Under the pieces are notes generated by a model. That model did not search any database, was not told the origin of the DNA, and saw only the letters and a program-made list of their open reading frames with translations. A stretch of DNA of 64,000 bases, from the NCBI RefSeq assembly GCF_003268775.1, contig NZ_QLSU01000010.1:62001-126000 (forward strand), in the 5' to 3' direction. The translations under genes were made by a program, and so were the position numbers. Of the stretch, positions 25,848-34,339 are shown piece by piece. The stretch is from Paraburkholderia unamae (GTDB taxonomy: Bacteria; Pseudomonadota; Gammaproteobacteria; Burkholderiales; Burkholderiaceae). The number at the start of each line of letters is the position of its first letter. Position 1 is the first letter of the stretch.

Positions 25848-27269
25848 ATGACACGTTTGCGTTTGCTGGGCCTGCGCGGTCGCCGCCGCACGGGAAAATC
25901 CGCCGGGATCGTCGGCGACATTGCCGCCCAGGCCGGCAGGCTCGGCATCGAGATCTGCGACGTCGCGGGCCATGTCGACGAGGTCGCGGCGCGCGTGCAG
26001 CGTCAGACCGACGTCTGCCACGCCTTGCGCGAGTCGGCGGCCCATACCCTCGCCGGCAATCACCAGATCGCCACGGCCGCGCGCGCCATGCGCGAGCTGA
26101 GCACCGGCACCGCCGCCACCGTGCAGCAGTCGCAACAGACCATCGAAGAATCGCTCGCCGACATCCACGGTCTGGTGGAAAGCGTCACGGTCATCGAAAC
26201 GCAGATCCGCGCGCTCAAGAGCGCGCTCGCGCATGTCTCGAAGGTCTCTGAGGAAATCTCGCTGATCGCCCGGCAAACCCAGCTTCTCGCGCTCAACGCG
26301 GCCATCGAGGCGGCGCGCGCCGGCGAGTCGGGCAAGAGCTTCGCCGTGGTTGCGGCCGAGGTGAAGAACCTCTCCGCGAAAACCGCGCAGGCCACCGGCC
26401 AGATCGAGCAGACGCTCGGGCAGCTCACGCAGCAGACCGAACAGCTCATCGCCGAAGGCACGGCGAACACCGAACGCGCGCATCGCGTGCGCGCGGGCAC
26501 GCACACCATCGGCGAGGCCGTGCACAGCACCGGCGAGGCGATCGTGCAGCTCGACGAGCACGCCGGACAGATCGCCCAGCTCACGGGCGAGATCGAGACG
26601 AAGTGCGACGGGCTGGAGAGCCAGGTGAGCGAGATGGTCGCGGGCGTCGAGGACTCGGGCCGCAACTTCGTGCAAGCGAAGAATCAGCTCGGCAAACTGC
26701 TGGAGGTGTCGGAAACGCTCATCGAACTTTCCGCCGCCACGGGCGTGGAAACCGACGACACGCGCTTTATCGAGACCGTGCAGCGCGCCGCCGCCCAGGT
26801 CGGCAAGCTGTTCGAGGGCGCGCTCGCGCGCGGCGAAATCGGCGAGGCGGATCTGTTCGACGGCCACTATGCGCCGGTGCCGAATACGAACCCGCAGCAG
26901 CACATGACCCGCTTCACGGCGTTCACCGACCGGCTGCTGCCCCCGATCCTCGAACCGCTGCTCACGTTCGACGAGCGCGTTGCTTTTTGCGTGGCGATCG
27001 ATCCGCGCGGCTATATTCCGACGCACAACCGCAAGTTCTCGCATCCGCAAGGTTCCGACCCGGTGTGGAACGCCGCGAACTGCCGCAATCACCGCATTTT
27101 CAGCGACCGAGCGGGCCGCGCGGCGGGCTCGCACACCAAGCCCTTCCTGCTGCAAACCTACCGGCGCGACATGGGCGGCGGCACGTTCGTGATGATGAAG
27201 GACGCCTCCGCGCCGATCTTCGTGAACGGGCGGCATTGGGGCGGCTTTCGCATGGGGTATCGGCTGTAG
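25848..27269 (+). CDS. Soluble methyl-accepting chemotaxis-type receptor
   Basis: A 473-residue protein without any transmembrane segment. Residues 20-290 are coiled-coil with the MCP signalling hairpin: KVSEEISLIARQTQLLALNAAIEAARAGESGKSFAVVAAEV, shortened to its key part at about residues 130-170, close to the consensus CheA/CheW-binding tip. The C-terminal domain (about 330-473) has RVAFCVAIDPRGYIPTHNRKFS and a Cys/His-containing NCRNHRIF segment, a sensory module placed after the signalling domain. AAGGAG precedes the ATG at 25848. A cytoplasmic sensor of a small ligand or redox/metal state is inferred. A terminator follows. Confidence 0.85.
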   Translation: MTRLRLLGLRGRRRTGKSAGIVGDIAAQAGRLGIEICDVAGHVDEVAARVQRQTDVCHALRESAAHTLAGNHQIATAARAMRELSTGTAATVQQSQQTIEESLADIHGLVESVTVIETQIRALKSALAHVSKVSEEISLIARQTQLLALNAAIEAARAGESGKSFAVVAAEVKNLSAKTAQATGQIEQTLGQLTQQTEQLIAEGTANTERAHRVRAGTHTIGEAVHSTGEAIVQLDEHAGQIAQLTGEIETKCDGLESQVSEMVAGVEDSGRNFVQAKNQLGKLLEVSETLIELSAATGVETDDTRFIETVQRAAAQVGKLFEGALARGEIGEADLFDGHYAPVPNTNPQQHMTRFTAFTDRLLPPILEPLLTFDERVAFCVAIDPRGYIPTHNRKFSHPQGSDPVWNAANCRNHRIFSDRAGRAAGSHTKPFLLQTYRRDMGGGTFVMMKDASAPIFVNGRHWGGFRMGYRL

Positions 27270-27296
27270 CAAGCCGTCGTCCGAACCGCCCAAACG

Positions 27297-27336
27297 AAGA
27301 CGGCGCGCGGACATTCCTGCCCGCGCGCCGTCTTTT
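27297..27336. terminator. Bidirectional terminator between receptor gene and potI
   Basis: AAGACGGCGCGCGG (27297-27310) pairs perfectly with CCGCGCGCCGTCTT (27321-27334), with TTTT on the plus side. It serves the converging receptor gene and the pot operon. Confidence 0.85.
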
Positions 27337-27361
27337 CATGCGCTTCGAAGCGCGTGGGTGA

Positions 27362-28180
27362 TCAGACCGCCATCGCCATGCGCTTGCGTTCGGCGCGCTG
27401 CATGAAGTAATTGCCGAAGATCACGCCCACCGTCACAACCGCGATAAACAGCGTGGCGAGCGCGTTCATCTCGGGGTTCAGACCGAGACGCACACGCGAG
27501 AACACGACTAGCGGCAGCGTAGTCGAGCCCGGCCCCGAAAGGAACGCGGAGAGCACCAGGTCGTCGATCGACAGCGTGAACGAAAGCAGCCAGCCCGCCG
27601 CGAGCGCCTGTGAAATGAGCGGCAGCGTGATCTGGAAGAACACCTTGAACGGCGTCGCGCCCAGGTCGAGCGCGGCCTCTTCGAGCGACGGATTCAACTC
27701 GCGTACGCGCGACTGCACGATGATGGCGACGTACGAAATGCACAGCATCACGTGGCCGATCCAGATCGTGAACACGCCGCGCCCCGCAGGCCAGCCGATC
27801 AGCTTGCCCATTTCCACGAAGAGCAGCAGCAGCGAAATACCCTGAATCACTTCGGGTATCACGAGCGGCGCGTTGATCATGCCCGAGAACAGCGTGAAGC
27901 CGCGAAAGCGCCCCATGCGCGCGAGCACGAAGCCCGCCCACGTGCCGATGAACACCGAGGCGAACGCCGTCATCAGCGCGATGCGCAGCGACAGCCACGC
28001 GGCGGTGATCAACTCGTCGTCGGTGATGAGCGCCTGATACCAGCGCGTCGAAAAGCGCGTCCACACCGTCACCAGTTGCGACTCGTTGAACGAGTAGACG
28101 ATCAGGCTGAGGATCGGGATATAGAGGAACGCGAAGCCGAGGCCGAGCGCGATGAACTGCAATACGCGATTCGGTTTCAT
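27362..28180 (-). CDS. potI: Putrescine ABC transporter permease PotI
   Basis: A 272-residue inner-membrane permease with six hydrophobic segments (the first LQFIALGLGFAFLYIPILSL, residues 6-25). The EAA loop ELNPSLEEAALDLGATPFKVF (about 165-185, key residues EEAA...G) is the coupling helix for the ATPase. It starts 4 bases inside potH (ATGA). Last gene of the potFGHI operon. Uptake of putrescine or related polyamines is assigned from whole-operon similarity. Confidence 0.9.
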   Translation of the reverse strand: MKPNRVLQFIALGLGFAFLYIPILSLIVYSFNESQLVTVWTRFSTRWYQALITDDELITAAWLSLRIALMTAFASVFIGTWAGFVLARMGRFRGFTLFSGMINAPLVIPEVIQGISLLLLFVEMGKLIGWPAGRGVFTIWIGHVMLCISYVAIIVQSRVRELNPSLEEAALDLGATPFKVFFQITLPLISQALAAGWLLSFTLSIDDLVLSAFLSGPGSTTLPLVVFSRVRLGLNPEMNALATLFIAVVTVGVIFGNYFMQRAERKRMAMAV

Positions 28181-29112
28181 TTGCCGCGGCCCTCCAGTTC
28201 CTTCGCCTGGAAGTGCTGGAACAGCGCCATCGGCACGAGCAGCAGCAGCACCATTGCGCAGGTCACGGCGGAGGCCATCGGCCAGTCGGCATTGTCGAAG
28301 AACTCGTTCCACATGACGCGGCCGATCATCAGCGTGTTCGCGCCGCCAAGCAGTTCAGGAATCACGTACTCGCCCACCGCCGGAATGAACACGAGCAGAC
28401 AGCCTGCGATGATGCCGTTCTTCGAGAGCGGCAATGTGATCTCGATAAACGCGCGCCACGGCTTCGCGCCCAGGTCGTACGCGGCTTCGAGCAGCGTGAG
28501 GTCCATTTTCACGAGGTGCGCGTAGAGCGGCATCACGAGAAACGGCAGGTACGAATACACCATGCCGATATAGACGGCTGTGTTCGTGTGATAAAGCTCG
28601 ATGGGCGAATGGATGATGCCGATCGACATCAGGAAATTGTTCAGCAGTCCGTTGTTCTTGAGGATGCCGATCCACGCATATACGCGAATCAGGAACGATG
28701 TCCAGAACGGCAGCATCACCGCCATCATGAGGATGTTGCGCGAGGCCGGATTCGCGCGCGCGATGTAGTACGCCATCGGATAGCCGATGATGAGGCACAG
28801 CAGCGTCGAGATCCCCGCCACGACCACGGAATTCACGTAGGTCGCGAAGTACAGGCTGTCCTGGAACAGGAACGCATAGTGCGAGAAGTCGAGCGCGATG
28901 TGCCACACGCCGTCCGCGAACGACGTGAGTTCCGTGTACGGCGGAATGCCGAGCTGCTGGTCGGCAAAGCTGATCTTCACCACCAGGATGAACGGCACGA
29001 GGAAGAACAGCAGCAGCCAGATGAACGGCCCCGCCACGACCGCCGTGCGGCCGGTCAGATTGAAGCGCTTCGCCGGCCAGTGCAGGAGGTTGCGCAAAGT
29101 CGTCGCGCTCAT
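28177..29112 (-). CDS. potH: Putrescine ABC transporter permease PotH
   Basis: A 311-residue inner-membrane permease. It has an N-terminal hydrophobic segment GPFIWLLLFFLVPFILVVKI (about 28-47), a periplasmic loop, then five further segments, with the EAA loop DLTLLEAAYDLGAKPWRAF (about 212-230). The start ATG overlaps the potG stop (ATGA), supporting this choice over an open frame reaching to 29430. It pairs with PotI to form the channel. Confidence 0.9.
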   Translation of the reverse strand: MSATTLRNLLHWPAKRFNLTGRTAVVAGPFIWLLLFFLVPFILVVKISFADQQLGIPPYTELTSFADGVWHIALDFSHYAFLFQDSLYFATYVNSVVVAGISTLLCLIIGYPMAYYIARANPASRNILMMAVMLPFWTSFLIRVYAWIGILKNNGLLNNFLMSIGIIHSPIELYHTNTAVYIGMVYSYLPFLVMPLYAHLVKMDLTLLEAAYDLGAKPWRAFIEITLPLSKNGIIAGCLLVFIPAVGEYVIPELLGGANTLMIGRVMWNEFFDNADWPMASAVTCAMVLLLLVPMALFQHFQAKELEGRGK

Positions 29113-30269
29113 GACGTCAGCACCACACCGGCCGAAGCGCTCCAGCGCACGTAGACTTCGTCGTCCCAGGTGGGCGAGTCGATCTCGGAGAGCGCGAGGC
29201 TCGACATGTTCGCGACCACGGTTTTGCCCGAATCGAGCTTCACGTGATAGAGCGAGTAGCCGCCCATGTACGCGATGTTCTTCACGATGCCCTTGCCCCA
29301 GTTGAACGTGCCTTCGGGCGGCTTGCGCGTGAGCGCGATGCGCTCGGGACGTACCGAGATCGTCACGGGCATGCCAAGCGGTCCCGTGATGCCGTGGTTC
29401 ACATAGAGGCGCACCGGCAGGTCCGAACACTCGACGAACACATGGTCCGGCTCGTCCTCGACCACGTTGCCGTCGAACAGATTGGTCGAACCGATGAACT
29501 CCGCCGAGAAGCGGCTGTTCGGGAATTCGTAGACTTCATTGGGCGTGCCGAGCTGCACGATCTCGCCTTCGCTCATCACCGCGAGGCGCCCCGCCATCGT
29601 CATCGCCTCTTCCTGGTCATGCGTGACCATGATGCAGGTGACGCCGACCTTGTCGAGAATGTTGACGAGCTCGATTTGCGTGCGCTGGCGAATCTGCTTG
29701 TCGAGCGCCGACATCGGCTCGTCGAGCAAGAGCAGCTTGGGGCGCTTCACGAGCGAGCGCGCAAGCGCCACGCGCTGCTGCTGGCCGCCCGAAAGCTGGT
29801 GCGGCTTGCGCTTGGCGAAGCGCGACATCTGCACGAGTTCGAGCGCGTTGGCCACGCGATCTTTCAGCTCGCCCTTCTTCACGCCTTCCTGGCGCAGCCC
29901 GAAACCAACGTTCGATTCCACCGTCATATGCGGGAAAAGCGCATACGACTGGAACATCATGTTGACCGGGCGGCGGTACGGCGGCATCGCGGCGAGGTCT
30001 TCGCCATCGATCAGGATCTTGCCCGACGTGACGGTCTCAAGACCCGCGAGCATGCGCAGCAAGGTGGACTTGCCGCAGCCCGAGCTGCCGAGCAGCGCGA
30101 ACAGCTCGCCCTTCTTCACCGACAGATTGACGCCCTTGACGGCCGTTGTCTCGCCGAACTTCTTGACGACATCGACGATCTGCACGAAGTTGTCCGCGGC
30201 CGTATCTGCCGCGGCGAAGCCCGAAGGCAGCGAACCGGCGGTTGCCGGCGCGCTCGACTGGTCACTCAT
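29109..30269 (-). CDS. potG: Putrescine ABC transporter ATPase PotG
   Basis: A 386-residue ATP-binding subunit. Walker A GSSGCGKST (about 61-69), the Q-loop in MMFQSYALFPHM, signature LSGGQQQR (about 156-163), Walker B LLLLDEPMSALD and the switch His in VTHDQEEAM are all intact. The C-terminal TOBE regulatory domain (about 275-386) has ISVRPERIALT. It is separated from potF by 114 bases that hold a hairpin. It energises polyamine uptake at the cytoplasmic face. Confidence 0.93.
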   Translation of the reverse strand: MSDQSSAPATAGSLPSGFAAADTAADNFVQIVDVVKKFGETTAVKGVNLSVKKGELFALLGSSGCGKSTLLRMLAGLETVTSGKILIDGEDLAAMPPYRRPVNMMFQSYALFPHMTVESNVGFGLRQEGVKKGELKDRVANALELVQMSRFAKRKPHQLSGGQQQRVALARSLVKRPKLLLLDEPMSALDKQIRQRTQIELVNILDKVGVTCIMVTHDQEEAMTMAGRLAVMSEGEIVQLGTPNEVYEFPNSRFSAEFIGSTNLFDGNVVEDEPDHVFVECSDLPVRLYVNHGITGPLGMPVTISVRPERIALTRKPPEGTFNWGKGIVKNIAYMGGYSLYHVKLDSGKTVVANMSSLALSEIDSPTWDDEVYVRWSASAGVVLTS

Positions 30270-30324
30270 GATTCTCTCTGCCCTGCCTGTTTCTGCGTGA
30301 ATGCTGGACGGGGTTGACGAACAA

Positions 30325-30349
30325 AGCCCCCGGCGGCTTGCCGAGGGCT
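30325..30349 (-). terminator. Intra-operon hairpin between potF and potG
   Basis: AGCCCCCGGC (30325-30334) and GCCGAGGGCT (30340-30349) form a 10-bp stem with one mismatch and a GGCTT loop. There is only a weak U-run on the coding strand (TTTGTTCG), so it may act as an attenuator or a 3'-stabilising hairpin that gives more PotF than transporter. Confidence 0.55.
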
Positions 30350-30383
30350 CGGGGTAAAACGTTGGGCTGCTGCACCGACCGCG

Positions 30384-31484
30384 TCAGCGGCCCGACTTGA
30401 ACTCGGTCCACAGACGCGTCTGGAGACGCTGGATCTCAGGCGGCAGCGGCTTGAGCAGGAACAGCGTCTTCAGGACTTCGGGCGGCGGGTACACGGCCGG
30501 GTCGTTGGCGATGTCCTTGTTCACGTACTTGCGCGCTTCCGCGTTCGCGCTCGGGTAGAAGACCGTGTTCGTGATCGCAGCGTGAACTTGCGGCGTCTCG
30601 ATGTAGTTGATCCACTCGTGCGCGGCTTCCTTGTGCTGGGCATCCTTCGGGATGGTCATCACGTCAAACCAGATCGGCGCGCCGCCCTTCGGAATGTAGT
30701 ACTCGATCTTGTACGGCTTCTTCGCCTCGATGGCGCGATGCTTGGCGATTACGACGTCGCCCGACCAGCCGTAGGCGAAGCAGATGTCGCCGCCCACGAG
30801 GTCGTTGATGTAGCCCGACGAGTTGAACTGCGTGATGTACGGGCGGATCTTCTTCATCATCGCGAGCGCGGCGCGATAGTCGTCCGGATTCGTCGAAAGC
30901 GGATCCTTGCCGATGTAGTGCAGCGCGGCCGCGAACATCTGGTCGGGCGCGTCGAGCACGGACACGCCGCAGGCTTTCAGCTTCGAGATGTTCTCGGGCT
31001 TGAAGAGGATGTCCCAGTTGTCGAGCGGCACGTCCTTGCCGAGGATCTGCTGCGCCTTCGTGACGTTATAGGCAAGACCGGTGGTGCCGTACGCCCAGGG
31101 CACCGCGTACTTGTTGCCCGGATCCGCACCGGCGACGAGCGCCATCAGTTGCGGATCGAGATACTTGAGGTTGGGGATCTTCGACTTGTCGAGCGGCGAG
31201 AAAATGCCGGCGGCGATCTGCTTGCCTGCGTAGTTGCTGGTCGGCACGACGATGTCGTAGCCCGAGTTGCCCGCGAGCAGCTTGGCCTGAAGCGTGTCGT
31301 CGCTGTCGTAGTTGTCGTACTTGACGTTGACGCCGGTTTGCTTCGTGAAGTTCGGAATCGTGTCCTTGGCGATGTAATCGGACCAGTTGTACACGTTCAG
31401 TTGCGTGTCTTTTGCCACCGACGTCAGCCACGGCGCCGCGCACAGCGCGAGCACGGCCAGTTGCGCCACCACCCCTTTCTTCAT
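30384..31484 (-). CDS. potF: Putrescine-binding periplasmic protein PotF
   Basis: A 366-residue solute-binding protein with a signal peptide (about 1-24). The mature start LNVYNWSDYIAKDTIPNF, the segment GYDIVVPTSNYAGKQI and VPWAYGTTGLAYN are characteristic of PotD/PotF; Trp and Asp residues in these motifs line the polyamine pocket in known structures. First gene of potFGHI; its promoter must lie in the 31485-31700 region. It delivers putrescine to PotHI. Related binders may take spermidine or 4-guanidinobutyrate, so exact specificity is open. Confidence 0.9.
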   Translation of the reverse strand: MKKGVVAQLAVLALCAAPWLTSVAKDTQLNVYNWSDYIAKDTIPNFTKQTGVNVKYDNYDSDDTLQAKLLAGNSGYDIVVPTSNYAGKQIAAGIFSPLDKSKIPNLKYLDPQLMALVAGADPGNKYAVPWAYGTTGLAYNVTKAQQILGKDVPLDNWDILFKPENISKLKACGVSVLDAPDQMFAAALHYIGKDPLSTNPDDYRAALAMMKKIRPYITQFNSSGYINDLVGGDICFAYGWSGDVVIAKHRAIEAKKPYKIEYYIPKGGAPIWFDVMTIPKDAQHKEAAHEWINYIETPQVHAAITNTVFYPSANAEARKYVNKDIANDPAVYPPPEVLKTLFLLKPLPPEIQRLQTRLWTEFKSGR

Positions 31485-32004
31485 CCCGTTCTCCGATCCT
31501 GACCGGCTCCTGCCGGCCGCCTGCCTCGCTTAGTGCCGCGCTTCGTGTCACGTATGCAGCGGCTCCCCTGACTTTCCCGAACCTACCATCAAACCTGCCT
31601 GGCAAGAAATAAAACGCCGGCATGTCGCGCAAACGGAACATGCGGAGCATGAGCCATGGGACCATGGCGCACCCGCGCGCAGACGGTAAATCGCGCGCAA
31701 TTTTAGCGGTTTCACGGGCCGTGTCCACAAAAAATCCGCGTCGGTGGCGCATGCGCGACGTCCCGCTTCGAGCGGCGTCCCTGTCGGTCTCGGCGCGCCG
31801 AAATCCCCGCCTGCTCGTCTGCGCGACCTTGCTATCAGCTTGCGGTTGCGCGGGCTGACCCATCGCGCATCGACGCTCACCGCCGCGCGGCCGGGGGGCC
31901 GCCAGGGGTGCGACCGGCCGCCTGGGCGCGTATCGGTTAACATAGCGACGTTTCGTACCGATGCCGGCGCGCCCGACGCGCCGGCCACGCCCCAAGGCTC
32001 ATCA
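31485..32004. other. Divergent intergenic region between potF and the DUF1289 gene
   Basis: About 520 bases without a supported gene; it must hold the pot promoter. A perfect palindrome GCCATGG-GA-CCATGGC at 31653-31668 is the only clear structure and could be a regulator site. Confidence 0.4.
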
Positions 32005-32208
32005 ATGGCATCCAATCTCCACGACCTTCCCGACAGCCCGTGTATCGGCGTGTGCTCGACCCTCTTCGACGACATCTGCAAAGGCTGTGGGCGCACCGCC
32101 GTGGAAGTCTCCAACTGGGTGTTCCTGAGCGACGAGGAAAAGCGCGCCGTATGGGAGCGCATCGAGCGCGAAGGCACCGCCATGCGCTTCCAGAAGGATC
32201 GCGCCTGA
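32005..32208 (+). CDS. DUF1289 cysteine-rich small protein
   Basis: A 67-residue protein with four Cys in SPCIGVCSTLFDDICKGCGRT (key pattern C-x3-C-x8-C-x2-C, residues about 13-30), then EVSNWVFLSDEEKRAVWERI. This is the DUF1289/YdhL-like family, a probable small metal- or cluster-binding protein. The ATG at 32005 gives the family length; the open frame before it is shadow. It ends at a bidirectional terminator shared with ompW. The molecular role is unknown. Confidence 0.8.
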   Translation: MASNLHDLPDSPCIGVCSTLFDDICKGCGRTAVEVSNWVFLSDEEKRAVWERIEREGTAMRFQKDRA

Positions 32209-32214
32209 AATAAA

Positions 32215-32237
32215 AAACGCCGGACAAGCCGGCGTTT
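32215..32237. terminator. Bidirectional terminator between DUF1289 gene and ompW
   Basis: AAACGCCGG, loop ACAAG, CCGGCGTTT: a 9-bp perfect stem flanked by A-runs on the left (TAAAAAA) and T-run on the right, active for both converging genes. Confidence 0.85.
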
Positions 32238-32257
32238 GCAAAGAGGCAGGCAGGCGC

Positions 32258-32902
32258 TCAGAACTTCATGCCGACGCCGAGGCCCACGATGATCGGATCG
32301 ATATGCAGGGTGCCGAGAGGCGTGCCGGCCAGCGACGCGTCGGTGTGCATCCAGATCTTCTTGATATCCGCGTTCACGAAGATGCGCTTCGTCACCTGGA
32401 AGTCGATGCCGAACTGCAACGCCGGACCCCAGCTATGGTTGTCGATCGAAACCGACTGGCCGCCCGCGTGCAGACCGTTGTTGTAGAACAGCGTGTAGTT
32501 GATACCCGCGCCCACGTACGGCCGCACCTTGCCCGCATTGTTGAAGTGGTACTGGAGCAGGAGCGTGGGCGGCAGCACGCCCACGCCGCCGAGCGCACCG
32601 ATGTTCGACGTCACCTGGTTGCGCGACGTGCCGAGAATCAGTTCGACGCCGATGTTGTCGGTCGCCATGTAGGTGAAGTCGACTTCAGGCACGAGCGCGT
32701 TATTCACGTCGGCGCCAAGCGCGCCGAGCGGACCGCTGCCCCGTGCCTCCGGCGCGATCTCGATGGCGCGCAGACGGACCAGCCAGTCGCCTGCGTAGAT
32801 GCCCGAGTCGGGCGAGCCGGCTGCATTGGCCGGCGCGGCAAAAAAGGCGGCGCTCATCATGAGCGCGCACGTTGCTGCAATCTTTCTCACTGCGTGTTGC
32901 AT
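32258..32902 (-). CDS. ompW: OmpW-family outer-membrane protein
   Basis: A 214-residue eight-stranded beta-barrel. The signal peptide (about 1-27, ending ANAAG) is followed by AGDWLVRLRAIEIAPE, then VPEVDFTYMATDNIGVELILGTSRN (key positions), LPPTLLLQYHF, VRPYVGAGINYTLFY and the C-terminal VGLGVGMKF with terminal Phe, the barrel insertion signal. OmpW proteins form a narrow hydrophobic channel and respond to stress, iron or oxygen in other bacteria. It lies 83 bases after the nitronate monooxygenase gene on the same strand. Confidence 0.92.
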   Translation of the reverse strand: MQHAVRKIAATCALMMSAAFFAAPANAAGSPDSGIYAGDWLVRLRAIEIAPEARGSGPLGALGADVNNALVPEVDFTYMATDNIGVELILGTSRNQVTSNIGALGGVGVLPPTLLLQYHFNNAGKVRPYVGAGINYTLFYNNGLHAGGQSVSIDNHSWGPALQFGIDFQVTKRIFVNADIKKIWMHTDASLAGTPLGTLHIDPIIVGLGVGMKF

Positions 32903-32985
32903 CGTATTTCCCCGTATCTATAAGTGTGGCCTGTCAGCGGCCTACAAATTGTCAGAGACGGGGTCCGACGGAGTTTTGACTCCCA

Positions 32986-34176
32986 TCAAGCCAGTGCGAA
33001 GGCGGCCCGATGTGCGACCGCAGGTCGCGCAACTCCTGTCAGTAACAGCTCCAAAAGGTCGCGCACACTGCGAATCGTGTTGCCAAATGGCAACGCTTCA
33101 CGGCCGCGGAAGAACAGACCGTTCGAGACATCGCCGCGCAGCGCCGCGGCGAGACGCGTGTCGATGCAGAAGTGCCCGAACTTTTCGATGCCGTCACGCA
33201 GCCCGCACGCCGAAAGGCATTCGAGCCCGGTTGGACAGGCGAGCTTGAGCGAGCCGATCTTGGCCCGGATGCGTGACTCGTTGCGCAGGTAACGTTCGAG
33301 CCACGGCGTTTTCACGGCGCGGGCGGGCAGCCCCGTCACGCTCACGAATTCCACGATGTCCTCGGGCTTCGCCTCGGCCAGCACCCGCTTGAATTCGGGG
33401 TGGGCGTCGCCCTCCTCGGTCACGGCGAACGGCGTGCCGACCTGCACGCCATTGGCGCCCGCTTCGAGCCATTTGCGCACGGCCTCATGGCTGTTGACGC
33501 CGCCCGCCACGACGAGCGGCACGTCGCGCCGCGTGATGCCGAGCGTGGTGTACACGCCTTCGAGTTCTTCGAAGATCTGCGCGAACGCGAAGCGCGCGTT
33601 GTCCATGTCGGCGATATCGGTCACGCCGAGGTGGCCGCCCGCATGCGCCGGATGCTCGATCACGATGGCGTCGGGCAGGCGCCCCTTCTTCATCCATTTC
33701 TTGAGCACGAGCGCGACGCCGCGCGCGTCGGACAGAATCGGCACGAGGGCGATGTCGACGCCCGCCGTGAGGTCGGGCAGATCGAGCGGCAGGCCCGCAC
33801 CCATCACGATGGCGTCGGCGCCGTGCTCGCAGGCGGCGCGCACGTAGTCCGCATGCGCGCTCACGGCCTTCATGACGTTCACGGCGATCATGCCGTTGCC
33901 GCCGGCGAGCTTGCGTGCCGCGGCGATCTCGCGGCCCAGCGCGATCAGGTTCGCGCGCGTGAGCGTTTCGTTGCACGGATCGGCGCGGCACATTTCCATG
34001 AGGTCGCCGTGATGATGGCGCAGGTCGATGCTCGCGATGGTGCCGAGCGCGCCTTCGCGCGCGACACTGCCCGCAAGCCGGTGCGCCGAAATACCGACGC
34101 CCATGCCGCCCTGCACGATGGGCAGCAGTTGACGGCCGCGAATTTCGAGCGGTGCGAAGGAGTGTGCAGGAAACAT
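32986..34176 (-). CDS. Nitronate monooxygenase/2-nitropropane dioxygenase-like flavoprotein
   Basis: A 396-residue FMN-dependent TIM-barrel protein. LPIVQGGMGVGISAHRLAGSVA (about 17-38, key QGGMGVG), the EHPAHAGGHLG motif (about 180-190; HxGGHxG phosphate and active-site His region) and PLVVAGGVNS with GANGVQVGTPF (FMN phosphate loop) identify the family. The C-terminal part carries CPTGLECLSACGLRDG and a further Cys, a Cys-rich extension seen in the longer subgroup. The ATG at 34176 is used. The enzyme oxidises alkyl nitronates or acts as an enoyl reductase-like protein; the true substrate is uncertain. Confidence 0.82.
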   Translation of the reverse strand: MFPAHSFAPLEIRGRQLLPIVQGGMGVGISAHRLAGSVAREGALGTIASIDLRHHHGDLMEMCRADPCNETLTRANLIALGREIAAARKLAGGNGMIAVNVMKAVSAHADYVRAACEHGADAIVMGAGLPLDLPDLTAGVDIALVPILSDARGVALVLKKWMKKGRLPDAIVIEHPAHAGGHLGVTDIADMDNARFAFAQIFEELEGVYTTLGITRRDVPLVVAGGVNSHEAVRKWLEAGANGVQVGTPFAVTEEGDAHPEFKRVLAEAKPEDIVEFVSVTGLPARAVKTPWLERYLRNESRIRAKIGSLKLACPTGLECLSACGLRDGIEKFGHFCIDTRLAAALRGDVSNGLFFRGREALPFGNTIRSVRDLLELLLTGVARPAVAHRAAFALA

Positions 34177-34339
34177 GTTTTGCTCTGTCGATGACAAAGC
34201 GCTTATGGTCGCGCGTACCCCACAGATGATATTGACCAGAATCAAAAGAAAATGCGGCCGCCGGTAAAGGCAGCCGCATCAGTGATTTATATCAACACGT
34301 CGCACTACAAGATTTGCGATGACGCGACGAGATGCCTCA

